Origin: Aricia agestis
Taxonomy: Eukaryota > Arthropoda > Insecta > Lepidoptera > Lycaenidae
Reading direction: 5' to 3'
DNA length: 64,000 bases
Assembly (NCBI RefSeq): GCF_905147365.1
Contig: NC_056407.1
Span: 23,295,980 to 23,359,979 of the forward strand
Shown here piece after piece: positions 33,499-43,849 of this stretch. Position 1 is the stretch's first letter. Every line of letters begins with the position of its first letter. A model generated the notes under the pieces. It was not told where the DNA came from. It searched no databases and saw only the letters and a list, made by a program, of their open reading frames with translations. The position numbers and the translations under genes are program-made.

Positions 33499-33798
33499 TG
33501 TACGGTTCACTAAACACGTACGGCTCGGAATGACATTGAGCCAGCACGTACATTGAACCGGCACGTTTGCTTACTCGTCATTTAAACTTGTACGGATCGG
33601 TATGACATTGACCGGCACGTATTAACCTTGTATAAATTTATGCATTTAAGCAGAACAGCAGCAGTGTTATAACAGAGCAATAACAGAGCATTATCAAGCA
33701 TCAAGAGCGTATCATTTAACACCTATCAGCAGCATTAGCATCTCTATCAGCATCATCCAGCATCCAGCATCCAGCATCTGTAGGAGACAACCCCTACA
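33499..33798 (+). repeat. Right LTR of BEL/Pao element
   Basis: 300 bp, same termini as the left LTR. Visible differences are a few bases around cacgtat(t/g)aac and a small change in the catccagcat repeats before tgtagga. Confidence 0.92.
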
Positions 33799-33802
33799 TA
33801 TC
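33799..33802. repeat. Target-site duplication of the BEL element, right
   Basis: TATC, identical to 30,570-30,573. Confidence 0.85.
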
Positions 33803-34069
33803 CATAATTTGATCTATTGAGAATTTTAGATAGGGGGTTTAAAGCTAAGCAAAACCACAAGGGACTAAGTGAGTCACCTTGGAAAATGCCGCGTTTAATT
33901 TTAATTGGCGATGTACTGAGGGTGGTATTGACTGTTCTTAGATTAAGCTTAGTGGACCAATTAAGCATTAGGTGTTGTAGAAATTCTATTAAATTGTTGT
34001 TAACCTTATACATTTGTAGGACATGTCAATGCGGAACAATATCAAAAGCTTTTTGGTAATCTATGTACG

Positions 34070-34165
34070 CTCGTACATAGATTCTAAAATACATACGTTA
34101 CGTATATAGGTTCTAAATGTTCATACATATAAATGTTCATATACGTACATAGATTCTAAATGTTC
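34070..34165. repeat. Local tandem expansion inside LINE RT domain
   Basis: Repeats of (a)cgtacatagattctaaatgtt-like units, slightly degenerate, sit exactly between RT blocks that are contiguous in related proteins (VIDA...KKDHKNI and AYIDYQKAFD). Confidence 0.55.
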
Positions 34166-36286
34166 TTATGATCTTTTTTTGCTTGATTATGTATTTAGGC
34201 GTCAATAACAAGTTGTTCCTTACAGCCCATAGAACCTTTAGCGCAACCTTTTTGCTCTTCAGGGATTATTTTATTTTCTGTGATGTGAGTATTTAGTTTT
34301 TGTGTGATTATTGACGTAAGTAGTTTGTAAAGAGTTGGAAGGCATGTGATTGGGCGGTATTTCGTCGGGTTTTCAGTATCATTTTTATCTTTAGGCTTTA
34401 GGTATGTTATTCCTTGCATCATAAATAGCAGCACTGTTCTAGGGTCCTGAAGGGCTGAATTGAAGGCTTTGGCGATGTAGTGATGTGTTGAGGTAAAATA
34501 CTTAATCCAATAATTTTGAATTTTATCTGGTCCTGGCGCCTTCCAGTTTAAAGTTTTTTTATGGCAAATGTGACATCATTTATATCTATTACGACTTCAG
34601 GCATTAGGTTAATATCGTTACATTCACTTGTTTCGGTACCAAGCCATGAAGCATGTACGTTGTGATGGACTGGTTTGGACCACATATTTTCCCAATAGTT
34701 AAGTTAAGTTCTTCTATGCTGGGCGGTTGTGTGATTTTAATATTTTCGGAATTTAAGTTTTGGTAAAAGAGTTTTTGATTATTTGTAAAAAGTGAATTAT
34801 CCGTTCTTCTGGAGTTACTGATTTTAAGTCGACGGAGTCTTTTAGATTGGGCTTGTAGTTTTTGTTTTAGATTATCTAATAAGTCCACTATTTGATTTTC
34901 GGTGAGATTGTTACGATTTAATTTTCGTTGTTTTTTGTGGCTAAGATTTCCTTTAAGGTATTGTTTAAGCTGTCCAATTTCTTTTCGTAGTTTTTTAACT
35001 CTATTTTCAATTCGAAGTTGCCATTTTGGAATTTTTCGGTCTATTATTTTATCTAATGTATTATTTTCAGTGGGGTTGTTTTGTTTGGTATGTAGATTTG
35101 TAGTTGTTATCGCGGCGCAGTAAATAGCAGAATGAATTTCGTCTAAATCAGGTGATTCTTTTTCTTCTAAATGTTTTTTTAGTAATTTGTTTAATGTGTT
35201 TACCGTTTTTATTATTTTTCGTGTGATCTGGAGTTTTGGGATTACCGGCCTAAGTGTTGGATCAGTGTCAGCGTATTTAATTAACATTTCTGTAAAAAGT
35301 ATTCCAATTTTGTGAGTTTCGGCTAATTCAGTATCAGCCGTGAGTATGTGAGCGTCGTTTGTCTCTAGTACGATTGCATGTTCTATAGAACAAGCTGTAG
35401 TTTCAGGGGAGTTTGAAAATGTAAGGGATGGATCGTTTATAGGTTGTGTTGAAGGATTAGGTAGAGTTAGATCGTCCGTTACATTATGTGGGATATCACT
35501 TATTGTATTATTTTGATCGTTGGGACAATCTAATTCAAGAGTGACATTTATTTTTATTTTGTTTCTTTCATGAATTGGTATTCTGTTATTTCGATGTATA
35601 ACTCGGATTTGGTCTGCTAGTCTTTGCTCAGATATGTGGCTTAGTTCGGGGAAAGTTTCTGGGAATTTCTTATGGAGTGATGGTCTGAATGCTGTGAGGT
35701 TCGATTCGCATGATGTGACGATGTAGTAGCAACGGAGAAGTTCTCTGTTTATTTGGTCAGTCCATTTCATCCGTTGTCTACTTTTTCCAGCAAGAGTGGT
35801 TGGAGGAAGCATGTCCTGCAAAACACTTCTTACTGGAGTGTTTGTGAGATGAGGTTGGGTGAGAGTATTGTGATCTACGGTATTCGGATTAATATAATAT
35901 TGAGAATGACTCGTAGAAGGTGTGATATCAGGAATGGGCACAGGATTAGAAGCTATTGCTTCTTGCGTAACATTGTCTGATATAGGAGATAAAGTAGTGG
36001 ATCGTGATGAGAATGAGTTATTGAGCATGAATGACTGTGGTGGTGAGTGGAGTGATGGGAATAAGCTGACGGATGAGGTAGGTGATGAAGGATATGAGTA
36101 AGTGTTGCTTATTATTTGAAAATTATTGGTCTCTGCAGCAGTACTAGACTGGGCAGTAGGATGCGATACGGTGTCCCCCCCAGAATACGAGGGACAGCCC
36201 GAACCCGAAGGCCCGGGGCGGGATTCTCCGTTGCTTTTCGCGCTGGTACCCGCCTGGGGTAAAATATCTCTATTACGTAGTCGCAT

Positions 36287-36530
36287 TATTTTTTACGTTA
36301 TAACAAAACAAAATAAGAAGAGTTAACAAAAAAAGAAAAGATAGTAAAAGAGGAAATAAAGGTGGTGAAAATTAGACAAACCAAAAATAACAACGATTCA
36401 AAAACAAGTAGTGACGAGAAAGAAAGAACCGATGATCAGCCACGTGGGTTCCTCACCCCGAAGAGAGTGGGGTGGCGCACCCAAGTGTTGCCCGGGGACA
36501 CCAACTAGGCTAGGGACCGGCTTCACCCCC
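36287..36530 (-). mobile_element. 5' untranslated region of the RLE-type LINE
   Basis: In sense orientation it begins gggggtgaagccggtcccta, contains gtgtccccgggcaacacttg and caccccactctcttcggggt (able to fold), and leads to the ATG at 36,286. The 5' end is followed on the plus strand by TTATTA, i.e. TAATAA in the LINE's sense, as expected for an element inserted in TAA repeats. Confidence 0.65.
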
Positions 36531-36536
36531 TTATTA
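36531..36536. repeat. TTATTA between two LINE 5' ends
   Basis: Six bases, a remnant TAA unit pair, lie between the RLE-type LINE 5' end and the 5'-truncated ORF1-only element. Confidence 0.6.
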
Positions 36537-37270
36537 GCCCCCGCTCCCCTCCCGGTTGCGCCGACCCCGAGTCCTCAGGCGACTCAGAAAAACTTTGCGA
36601 CTGTTGCTGGTCGCCCCGCACCTCCCCCGCAGGCGAAAACTAATGGGGCGAATGAGAGCCGCAAGGTTCCGAAGAGTCGCGAGACTGAGAGCCGCAAGGC
36701 TACGAAGAGTCGCAAGGTGGAATCTTCTCGGCTTGGCAAGGACGAAGGCTGGAGGTGCGATGAGGAGGGCTTCATACTGGTGGAGAGGAGGAAGAAGCCC
36801 GCCGCCCGCAACCATCGCGGCACCACACCATATGTACCTGAGCTGCGTCTGCGGAGCGAGGTCCCCGCGACGCCCCTGTACATATCCCGCCTGCACTGGT
36901 CCATGGAGGTCCAGGATATCGTGGACTACATCCAGAAGAAGACGACACTGCGCCTGAGGGTCGAGCGTCTGCAGTCTCGCCACAAGGTTAACTTTAGCTC
37001 CTTTGTGGTGAGAGTACCGACGAATCTTCTGTCGACTTTCGAGGCGCCGGAGTTCTGGCCGATGGATGTAGTCTATCGGAGGTTCCGGGGGAGACTCCGG
37101 AACGAAGCGAGTCACGTCGCCGGCAAAATGTGACAGTGTTAGTTTTTAAGTAAATATAAAATATGTATGTTAGGTTTAAGGTATTTACTATATAATTATA
37201 TGTATGTTAGATTTAAGGTATTTGTTATATGGGCCTCTGATGCCTGAATTAAATGATTTGATTTGATTTG
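36537..37270 (+). mobile_element. ORF1-only LINE derivative, copy 2 (5'-truncated)
   Basis: The frame is open from the junction to a stop after NEASHVAGKM at 37,133. It encodes the linker and C-terminal RNA-binding part of a LINE ORF1 protein: APLPVAPTPSPQATQKNFAT, Arg/Ser-rich repeats (SRKATKSRK), DEEGFILVERRKKPAARNHR, PLYISRLHWSMEVQDIVDYI, and EFWPMDVVYRRFRGRLRN. The frame also runs back by chance into the neighbouring LINE. The 3' tail (gtgacagtgttagtttttaa to gatgcctgaattaaatgatt and (GATTT)n) matches copy 1. No ORF2 is present. It retains a 32-residue segment missing from copy 1. Confidence 0.82.
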
Positions 37271-37289
37271 ATTATTATTATTATTATTA
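37271..37289. repeat. (ATT)n at ORF1-element 3' junction
   Basis: Six ATT units follow the (GATTT)n tail. The unit type is the same as at 28,873-28,902 on the far side of the whole cluster. Confidence 0.85.
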
Positions 37290-37388
37290 CTGTCTTCATT
37301 TCTAACCTATACTTTTTCTATTATTATCGAGTCAAATTGTATGCTTACCTACTTTGTCATTGCCATATTCATTAAATTTCAATTTAAT

Positions 37389-37478
37389 TTTTTTACAATT
37401 TTCTATCTGTTACTATGAAGTAACAGATAGAAAATTGTAAAAAAGTTACTTTATGATAATGATATCATGAAGTAACTT
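37389..37478. repeat. Two adjacent perfect or near-perfect hairpins
   Basis: Hairpin 1 pairs 37,389-37,414 with 37,419-37,444, 26 bp perfect with loop atga. Directly overlapping its end, aagttactttatgata-atga-tatcatgaagtaactt forms a second hairpin with one mismatch and the same loop. Both contain gttact/agtaac. Confidence 0.85.
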
Positions 37479-38595
37479 ACAACCCTAGAATAGATATTTT
37501 ATATCCCTATAACATTTGCCTTAGTTCTATATATTTCCTTGATCAGTATTTCTAACAAAATACAAAGTTAACCCTATTAAAGCGACATGGAAAAAATTGC
37601 GTCATGACTCATGAAGAAGTTTCAATTACCCGTTACAAAGGGTCACACGTAACTCGAGCACGGGTCACTGATGAACATCAGTCAGAGATCATTAGTGATG
37701 CATCATAATGACGCTCGCAGCCCGTTTGTCACGCGTCCCCGCTGACGGGATATTAATTCAAAGGGTTATGTGATTTTATATGAAACAAGCGAGCTAATTC
37801 TTTATGCAAAACCGTTGTCAATTTGGAATTCATCATAGGCTGCGTGGCTTTGCTGGTGCTACCAAAAATATATTGTACTCACAAAGGGTTAAATAATCAA
37901 GTCCTTGTAAAAACACAAAAACACACATCGACGTATGTACTTTGTACTCTTAAGCTCTAATAGAAATCAGGCCTCTAGAGCCTCTCACAGAAATGCATAC
38001 ACGTAAAGAACAGATATATTATATTATGTATGTAGATATGTATGTATTAATGTCAGATGTATGGACAAGGAAGAGTCAAGTGTGGGTTTCAAATGTTCAC
38101 TTTTAAGTTTTCAGTCTTTGTCAAATTCCATATATCAGTATTCCGTATAGCAAGAATATGTCTTAAGGAAAAATAATCCCGCCCGCGTGGACACAAAGTT
38201 GAAATGGGCCTTAACTCATAGCGGGGAAGAGAGATACTAGCAGCAAGGTAAAGGTAGGGGGAAGTGAGGAAGAGAGGTAGCGGGGAATATACTATCACGT
38301 ACAGATTCCTATTGGACATAAATACACAGGAGGGATCGGACGCCGTCAGTTTACGTGACCTCCCGTTATTAAAATTCCAAATCTCGCGCGTCCTTATTTT
38401 TAATTGTTCTTAATTAACATTTTTTTGCTTCAGCTGTGGAAAGAGCTGATGTGATATTGTAAAAAGCTGTGACGGCTATTTTGATACAATAGTAAATTAC
38501 AACACATAACTGTAATATGAAAAAAAATCTCAGCATATCAAACCCTCTAAGCATTTTAGAAATTCGTATAAATGATCACGATTTCATGCTCACAG
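37479..38595. other. Noncoding, complex patch
   Basis: No gene supported. The 37,570-37,860 interval is more complex and less AT-rich than its surroundings (gggtcacacgtaactcgagc, gtttgtcacgcgtccccgct) and could be regulatory. Confidence 0.3.
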
Positions 38596-38639
38596 AAATC
38601 GCACATTTTCCATATTATTATATGGAAAATGTGCGATTT
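38596..38639. repeat. Perfect 20-bp hairpin
   Basis: aaatcgcacattttccatat at 38,596-38,615 pairs perfectly with 38,620-38,639 around a tatt loop. The origin is unknown. Confidence 0.85.
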
Positions 38640-38770
38640 ATATTATTTATATATTCTGTACTCATCAAAATCACTTTCGGCGCAGTTTCTGGTACTATTC
38701 AATGTAAACATACAATCTAATATTTTTCCTATATTTTTCGTAAAGTAGATTCCATGTGAATAATACCAAC

Positions 38771-39075
38771 ATTTTTTTTTATGAAAGAAGGGGGCAAACG
38801 AGCAAACGGGTCACCCGATGGAAAGCAACTTCCGTCGCCCATGGACACTCGCAGCATCAGAAGAGCTGCAGGTGCGTTGCCAGCCTTTTAAGAGGGAATA
38901 GGGGTAGGGATGGGAAGAGAAGGGATTAGGGGAGGATACCGAAGGGAATTGGGCCAACGGTAAACTCACTCGGCGAAACACAGCGCAAGCGCTGTTTCAC
39001 GCCGGTTTTCTGTGAGAACGTGGTATTTCTCCGGTCGAGCCGGCCCATTCGGTCCGAAGCATGGCTCTCCCACGT
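38771..39075 (-). mobile_element. SINE-B copy 5
   Basis: A full-length copy on the minus strand: poly(A) end at 38,771, LINE-like tail, short G-rich (C-rich in sense) tract, and the acgtgggagagcc start at 39,075. Confidence 0.88.
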
Positions 39076-39482
39076 ATAAATTTTGCTCTTTACAACAAAA
39101 TTCAGTAGCGTTTTATAATTTTTCATTTGTTCTTTAATTTATCCCAAAGCGCTACTAAAGAAGGATCATTAAAACAAGAGTTCTCGCCCTAATGTTATTG
39201 TTTAAATTACTTTTTAAAAGGTCAAATTATTTTCCTGCGCGTAATATTTCCATTTTTCTGCATAACAAATGCCCGGGCCGTGAGCAGGCTTATTACGGTT
39301 CATACATTCTGAAATCAGCGCGTTTGTTACATCAACTTTTTATGGCAGTTTTCGAGTTGGATCGTGAAAAATTTGGAATAACAATGGTTTGTTTTAGAAA
39401 GCCTCTGTTTACTTTCAATTCTTATATTAATAATGAGATTAACATGTCTGTCGGTTACCACTTTACGCTAAAGCAGGACGTA
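39076..39482. other. Noncoding, no feature recognised
   Basis: The plus-strand frame 39,192-39,491 shows no domain and is probably chance. Confidence 0.4.
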
Positions 39483-39785
39483 TTTGGATAACCTCCTCGG
39501 CTTAGCCAGTCCCGGCGCCGAGGGGAACGTTTCAGTTTTCCGAAGCGTTTCCTAACTTTTGTGGAAGTCCGGTTCTGAGGTAGACCGGCCGGTCGTGGAG
39601 GGAGTCCTGTGTTTGTTATATCCAGGACATCCTTCCTTTATACGGCTGAAGGCGAACCGCAGGTGGTTTTAGTGAGTAAGCCCGGCGCTCTTGCCGGCAG
39701 TCCCACATACCCCCGGGGTGCTTAAGCTTAACTGAGGCACATCCCCAACCCGGGGCACCCATAAAAGGATTCCCCTGCGCATAAA
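39483..39785 (+). mobile_element. GC-rich LINE-like 3' end fragment (R1-like?)
   Basis: An island of GC-rich sequence (gcaggtggttttagtgagta, cagtcccacatacccccggg, aacccggggcacccataaaa) with the look of the 3' end of an R1-clade LINE as I recall it in Lepidoptera. No RT coding sequence is attached, so this is a low-certainty assignment. Confidence 0.45.
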
Positions 39786-40234
39786 AAAATACCGATTTGG
39801 ACGTAATTATATTTGTAAATAGGTTAATCGTAGAAAAGCATACAAATTTGTTATTGGCGTTAAAAATGTTGTTTAATCGGGCGATGAACCATCTAGCTTT
39901 TGGGTATACTAAACATAAATATCATGCCGTCTATTATACCTAATTGAAATCAGAACAAAATGTTAACTTATCGCTTGACCAAGTTTCAAACTGTTGGGCC
40001 GAGATAACAGACCGTGTTCAAATAAAACATATAAAGTCCTAACAAAACACACCCAATATCAAAATATTAAGAACACATGAATAATGAACCATCTTAATTT
40101 TTGCTTGCCTAGCCGATATGCTTTAAATTTAGTTAACTTTGACGCTTCTTAACTTTGGAAGATTTAGTACTACCTCATAATATGTCGTCATGTAAACTTT
40201 TCAACGGATAAAATTAAGGATTGGCATTAGGAAG

Positions 40235-40278
40235 GTTCTTTAGCCCTTATAATCCTTAGATTATAAGGGCTAAAGAAC
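40235..40278. repeat. Perfect 20-bp hairpin
   Basis: gttctttagcccttataatc (40,235-40,254) pairs perfectly with 40,259-40,278 around ctta. Confidence 0.85.
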
Positions 40279-40282
40279 TCCA

Positions 40283-40760
40283 ATACGCGAAGGTGACTAA
40301 AGCAAAATTGTGAATTTTGTAAATCATTTTTATACATGGAAACAAGCCCCGAATTTTTTAATTTTTTAAACGTAGATACTAAATTATATTTCCTAAGGTT
40401 TTACTTAGCTAAAACACGATATCTTAAAATTTTCTCTACAGAAAAAAATCACAAAGATGCATCTAATTTTCACGAATTTTTCATAATATATTGCTATAAC
40501 CGTGCATTAAAGTGAGTTAATTTATTTTTATTTATTTAAGTAACACAATTCTATCTTATATCTATTTGAGAATGTACCTTAAATCTGCAAGGGTTGTCTG
40601 GTACACCTTAGAAAGTTCACCACGCGCGAAAACATTATAACTATATCCTTGGTAACACAGAATATGCTTATACAATCTTTTAACTAATAAGTTAATACAT
40701 ATAATATTTTAACACAATAAATTCTATCACTGAGGGACTGACCCGGCGGATCGATAGCAT
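40283..40760. mobile_element. DNA-transposon remnant family I copy 2
   Basis: Shares acaagccccgaatttttt-like, aatcacaaagatgcatctaa and gctataaccgtgcatt blocks with 27,670-28,089, in the same order. The terminal repeats are decayed, and about 170 bp of extra sequence sits at 40,525-40,695. Confidence 0.6.
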
Positions 40761-41228
40761 GTGACAGTGACATTGGTGCATTTTTACTGACAAAAACTGT
40801 TGTGGTCGCGCAGCTATTATGCAAGTGTCAAGTGGCATCCTTAACGACAACACGACACAACTGAATCAACGTAACTTTTAGCAAACCAACTATATCACTT
40901 TGATTATTCTCTTACTCCCGGCTTAGTGCCGCGTTTCGCCTGTCACTCCGCCCATCATGACCTGTAATCATTTCACCTCGTTGTCGTTACATTGTCGTCG
41001 TTTAATGAACAGGCCCATGCCCCTCCCCCCACGGCTGAGCGGTAATCAAGCCTCCGAGCCCCTGATTCATTACTTGTTACGTGTTAAAATGTCGCCCCCG
41101 AGACGAGTATTACAAACGATTTTAAATTGTTTTCCAAAAGTTTTATGTTTATTAACAATACAAAGCTTCTGCATTAGGGCTGAGAAATAAAAAGGCGAAA
41201 CAACGATTGACTAAACTAGCATATTTGA
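40761..41228. other. Noncoding, complex patch
   Basis: No gene recognised. Complex sequence at 40,915-41,100 (gcccatcatgacctgtaatc, tgaacaggcccatgcccctc) might be conserved noncoding DNA. Confidence 0.3.
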
Positions 41229-41377
41229 CGACCTCTTTGGCTCAATTGGTGGGCTGTTGGTAACTTGGTAGCTCAAGCCGGGGTCGCGGGTTCGAATCCC
41301 GCCGACGGAACAAAAAGTTCTTATAGTTCCTGAGTCATGGATGTGTATTAAATATGTGTATCATATAATAAAAATCT

Positions 41378-41471
<94 letters not shown>

Positions 41472-41591
41472 AAGTATTAAATAGATATATTTTCGTTGTC
41501 TGGTATCCGTCACAAGTCCTTCAGGTACTTACCACGAGGCCAGACTGACATGGTGTGAATCGGCCATTGATATTATATTATTATTATTATT
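41229..41591 (+). mobile_element. tRNA-derived SINE family 1, copy 2, with (AT)n expansion
   Basis: Box A is mutated (tggctcaattggt) but box B ggttcgaatcc is intact. The body matches copies 1 and 3, and its short TA region has expanded into about 87 bp of pure (AT)n at 41,380-41,466. Confidence 0.85.
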
Positions 41592-43010
41592 TTCAAAAGA
41601 AACAAGCGAGGACGCGTAGCATAGTTTTCCTTTATAATTATAGAGATGCTGAATTGAATGACAGTAAAATGCATATTAATATCACAAAAGTGTTAAACTA
41701 GGAACATGTGAATGTCAGACATAAAAGTATTTCTTCCCACGTAAATTATTATTATTGTACAAAGTTTTGTTCTTGTCCGATACTTTAATAAACTAACAAG
41801 GACAAAACATTTTGTAAGTATAACGTCTGTATACACAATTAAGATCTTTTTATTTTTAAGGTTGTAAGTGTATGTTACATAATATCGTGTATCAGAGCGA
41901 TATTATTTAATATAATACATAGTATTTCCTCAGTTATAATATGCGCCCCACTCACCTTGCTCAAGAACCACATTAATATTTATATCCTGCCGAATATGCT
42001 GATAATAAGATATCGAAAAACATGATAATGTCACAATGTTCTTATGTTTTTATTCATAATATTCTTTTTCGTTGATAATAGATAAGCGTATGTTTGTAGA
42101 TTTTGTTTCAAATTACATAATACAACTTACTCATCTATTCTGCAAATACATTTTTATTTAAAGTGTTTTAAAAGTATTCGTGATCGAGCTTTGCTTGTAC
42201 TTCAAGATATGAAAACATAATATAAATCTCTCAAAAATTGTTATTATAATAATTCAATCTTAATAGATTCATATTAGCAAAATTTTCCAAAAAATATCAA
42301 AAATTTGCAGCCGTGAGATTTATTTTAGCAATCATCACAAAGTATTTACTATTATTCTATTACTAGATGATATGTTGAAATTCGTATCACACTCCTCCAA
42401 ATATAAATCTTCCCTAGCTTCCATAAACATTTCATGACTAAAATTATCCAAATCCAGCCAAATCGGTACAGCCATTCTCCAGTTTTAGCGAGAATAACTA
42501 ATTTTAAATCCATTTTTACAGCCTCCATTTTCTTCTTAGTCATATTAGTATCAAAACTAATTTTTATCATCACAAATGACCTTCCCTCTGCACAGATTGG
42601 AGTTACCCGTTTTAATTAGTTCTATATTAAATATTCTATCGTTGGAGAGCACTAATACGAGTTCGTATTAGTTTCTCTGCGAGTAAGATTACATTATATT
42701 CCCCCGGAGATTCCACTGTCCCATACATTCATTTATTCATTAAAGGTAAACGTGTGTAGAGTCAAGTGCTGCCTCCTCCCGGCGGGATCCCCCTTTGTCT
42801 TGTCTACGCCGTATTTGCTACATGAGGTACTTTTTATATAATTTAAGGAAAATTGGTATTCCGAATAGGATTTTAATGAAATATGAGGTAAATATTTTGT
42901 GTAAATAGAATGTAATTCTTTGTTACGTTACATTTAAAATTTATTAAGATAATTATACAGAATGTAATAAAAGTAAGTTTTAATATTTTAGGGTGTGTAT
43001 GTGTTCCTTT
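41592..43010. other. Noncoding, no feature recognised
   Basis: AT-rich. Frames at 42,352-42,619 overlap on both strands and lack domains. Confidence 0.4.
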
Positions 43011-43162
43011 TAGAGAGTTCACTGTGATAGTGGCAGCGCCGAAAGACCAATTTTTTTTTTCATTTTTGTATGGACATTAAGCGTCCCAGCTTCACGAGTT
43101 TCCCCATACAAAAGTGAAAATAAAAATCTTTTATCGCTGCTGCTTTTACAGTGAACTCTCTA
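43011..43162. mobile_element. MITE with TA-flanked ends
   Basis: About 28-bp inverted ends beginning TAGAGAGTTCACTGT on both sides (43,011 and 43,162). TA at each tip would fit a Tc1/mariner duplication. No coding content. Confidence 0.7.
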
Positions 43163-43175
43163 TAAGGAATATATA

Positions 43176-43256
43176 GAGAGTTATGTATTTCTTATATATA
43201 CATATAGACCCTAAAGTATTATGTCTATATGTATATATAAGAAATATATAACTCTC
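43176..43256. repeat. 34-bp near-perfect palindrome
   Basis: 43,176-43,209 pairs with 43,223-43,256 with one mismatch and a 13-nt loop. The tips read GAGAGTT/AACTCTC, the same tip as the MITE 14 bases to its left. Confidence 0.85.
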
Positions 43257-43849
43257 GGTTTTGTTACACCTTGTATAATAATTACATACTCGGAAAGTGA
43301 CTCCGAAATAATATTATTTTAATGCAGTATTCACATACATGAACTTCTATTATTTTCTAATGTAAATGATTAACTAAATCTTATTCACCTTTGCGTACCT
43401 GTCCACTGTAAGAGCTCTTTCCACAAAATTTTGTTACTCTCATAAACAAAAAAAGAACAGACGGTACTTTAGACAAAATAAAGTGGGTATTAATTCACGC
43501 ATCGCTGTCGCCGTGTCACGGTGACGCAGCGTGACGCGGCGGTTTCATAAGTCGCGTCACGCTGATGACTTGAAATTTTCAAGCGACGTATTTATACTGA
43601 TCACCGTTTTGCACGCTGTCATTTATTAGGATCTCGTGTCACGTTACCGACGTGCTTAATTTTAAACAATGGAATAAAAAATATTATGCTACATGAAAGA
43701 ATTAAACGACAAAACATTTAATTACATTAAATGATTTTATTTCCAGGACGGTTACTGAAATATTTTTCAAGGGAATATACCTTACGTTTTATAGCGCGTA
43801 TTAAATGTTTACGCCTCAAGGTGAGGCGTAACTTTAACTAGAATTCAGC
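43257..43849. other. Noncoding, no gene recognised
   Basis: Includes a GC-rich gacgc-repetitive patch at 43,498-43,565 (gtgacgcagcgtgacgcggc). Confidence 0.35.

Larger units (their letters stand above)
30574..33798 (+). mobile_element. BEL/Pao-type LTR retrotransposon, gag-only
   Basis: A 3.2-kb element bounded by two near-identical LTRs and a 4-bp TATC duplication. Its interior (2.6 kb) has a primer-binding-like site right after the left LTR, a leader, one 742-codon gag ORF, and a polypurine-type stretch before the right LTR. Protease, reverse transcriptase, RNase H and integrase, which normally follow gag in one polyprotein, are absent. It sits in the reverse transcriptase domain of a minus-strand LINE, opposite in sense. 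Confidence 0.88.
33799..36286 (-). pseudogene. RLE-type LINE (R4/Dong-like), 5' half
   Basis: The single ORF starts at 36,286 (MRLRNRDILPQAGTSAKSNG) and is open to 34,604. The Ser/Pro/Thr-rich head is followed by a conserved block, WTDQINRELLRCYYIVT, typical of these LINEs, and then a basic coiled region (KLRKEIGQLKQYLKG). The RT domain begins near 34,540 (WKAPGPDKIQNYW) and continues with KYRPITCLPTLYK, motif A AYIDYQKAFDIVPH (34,028-34,069) and motif B QGDSLSPLWFCLALNPLS (about 33,825-33,880), after which the BEL element intervenes before motif C. Frameshifts near 34,690 and at the A-run about 34,555, a stop after VIDA, and a tandem insertion at 34,070-34,165 disable it. Confidence 0.85.
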
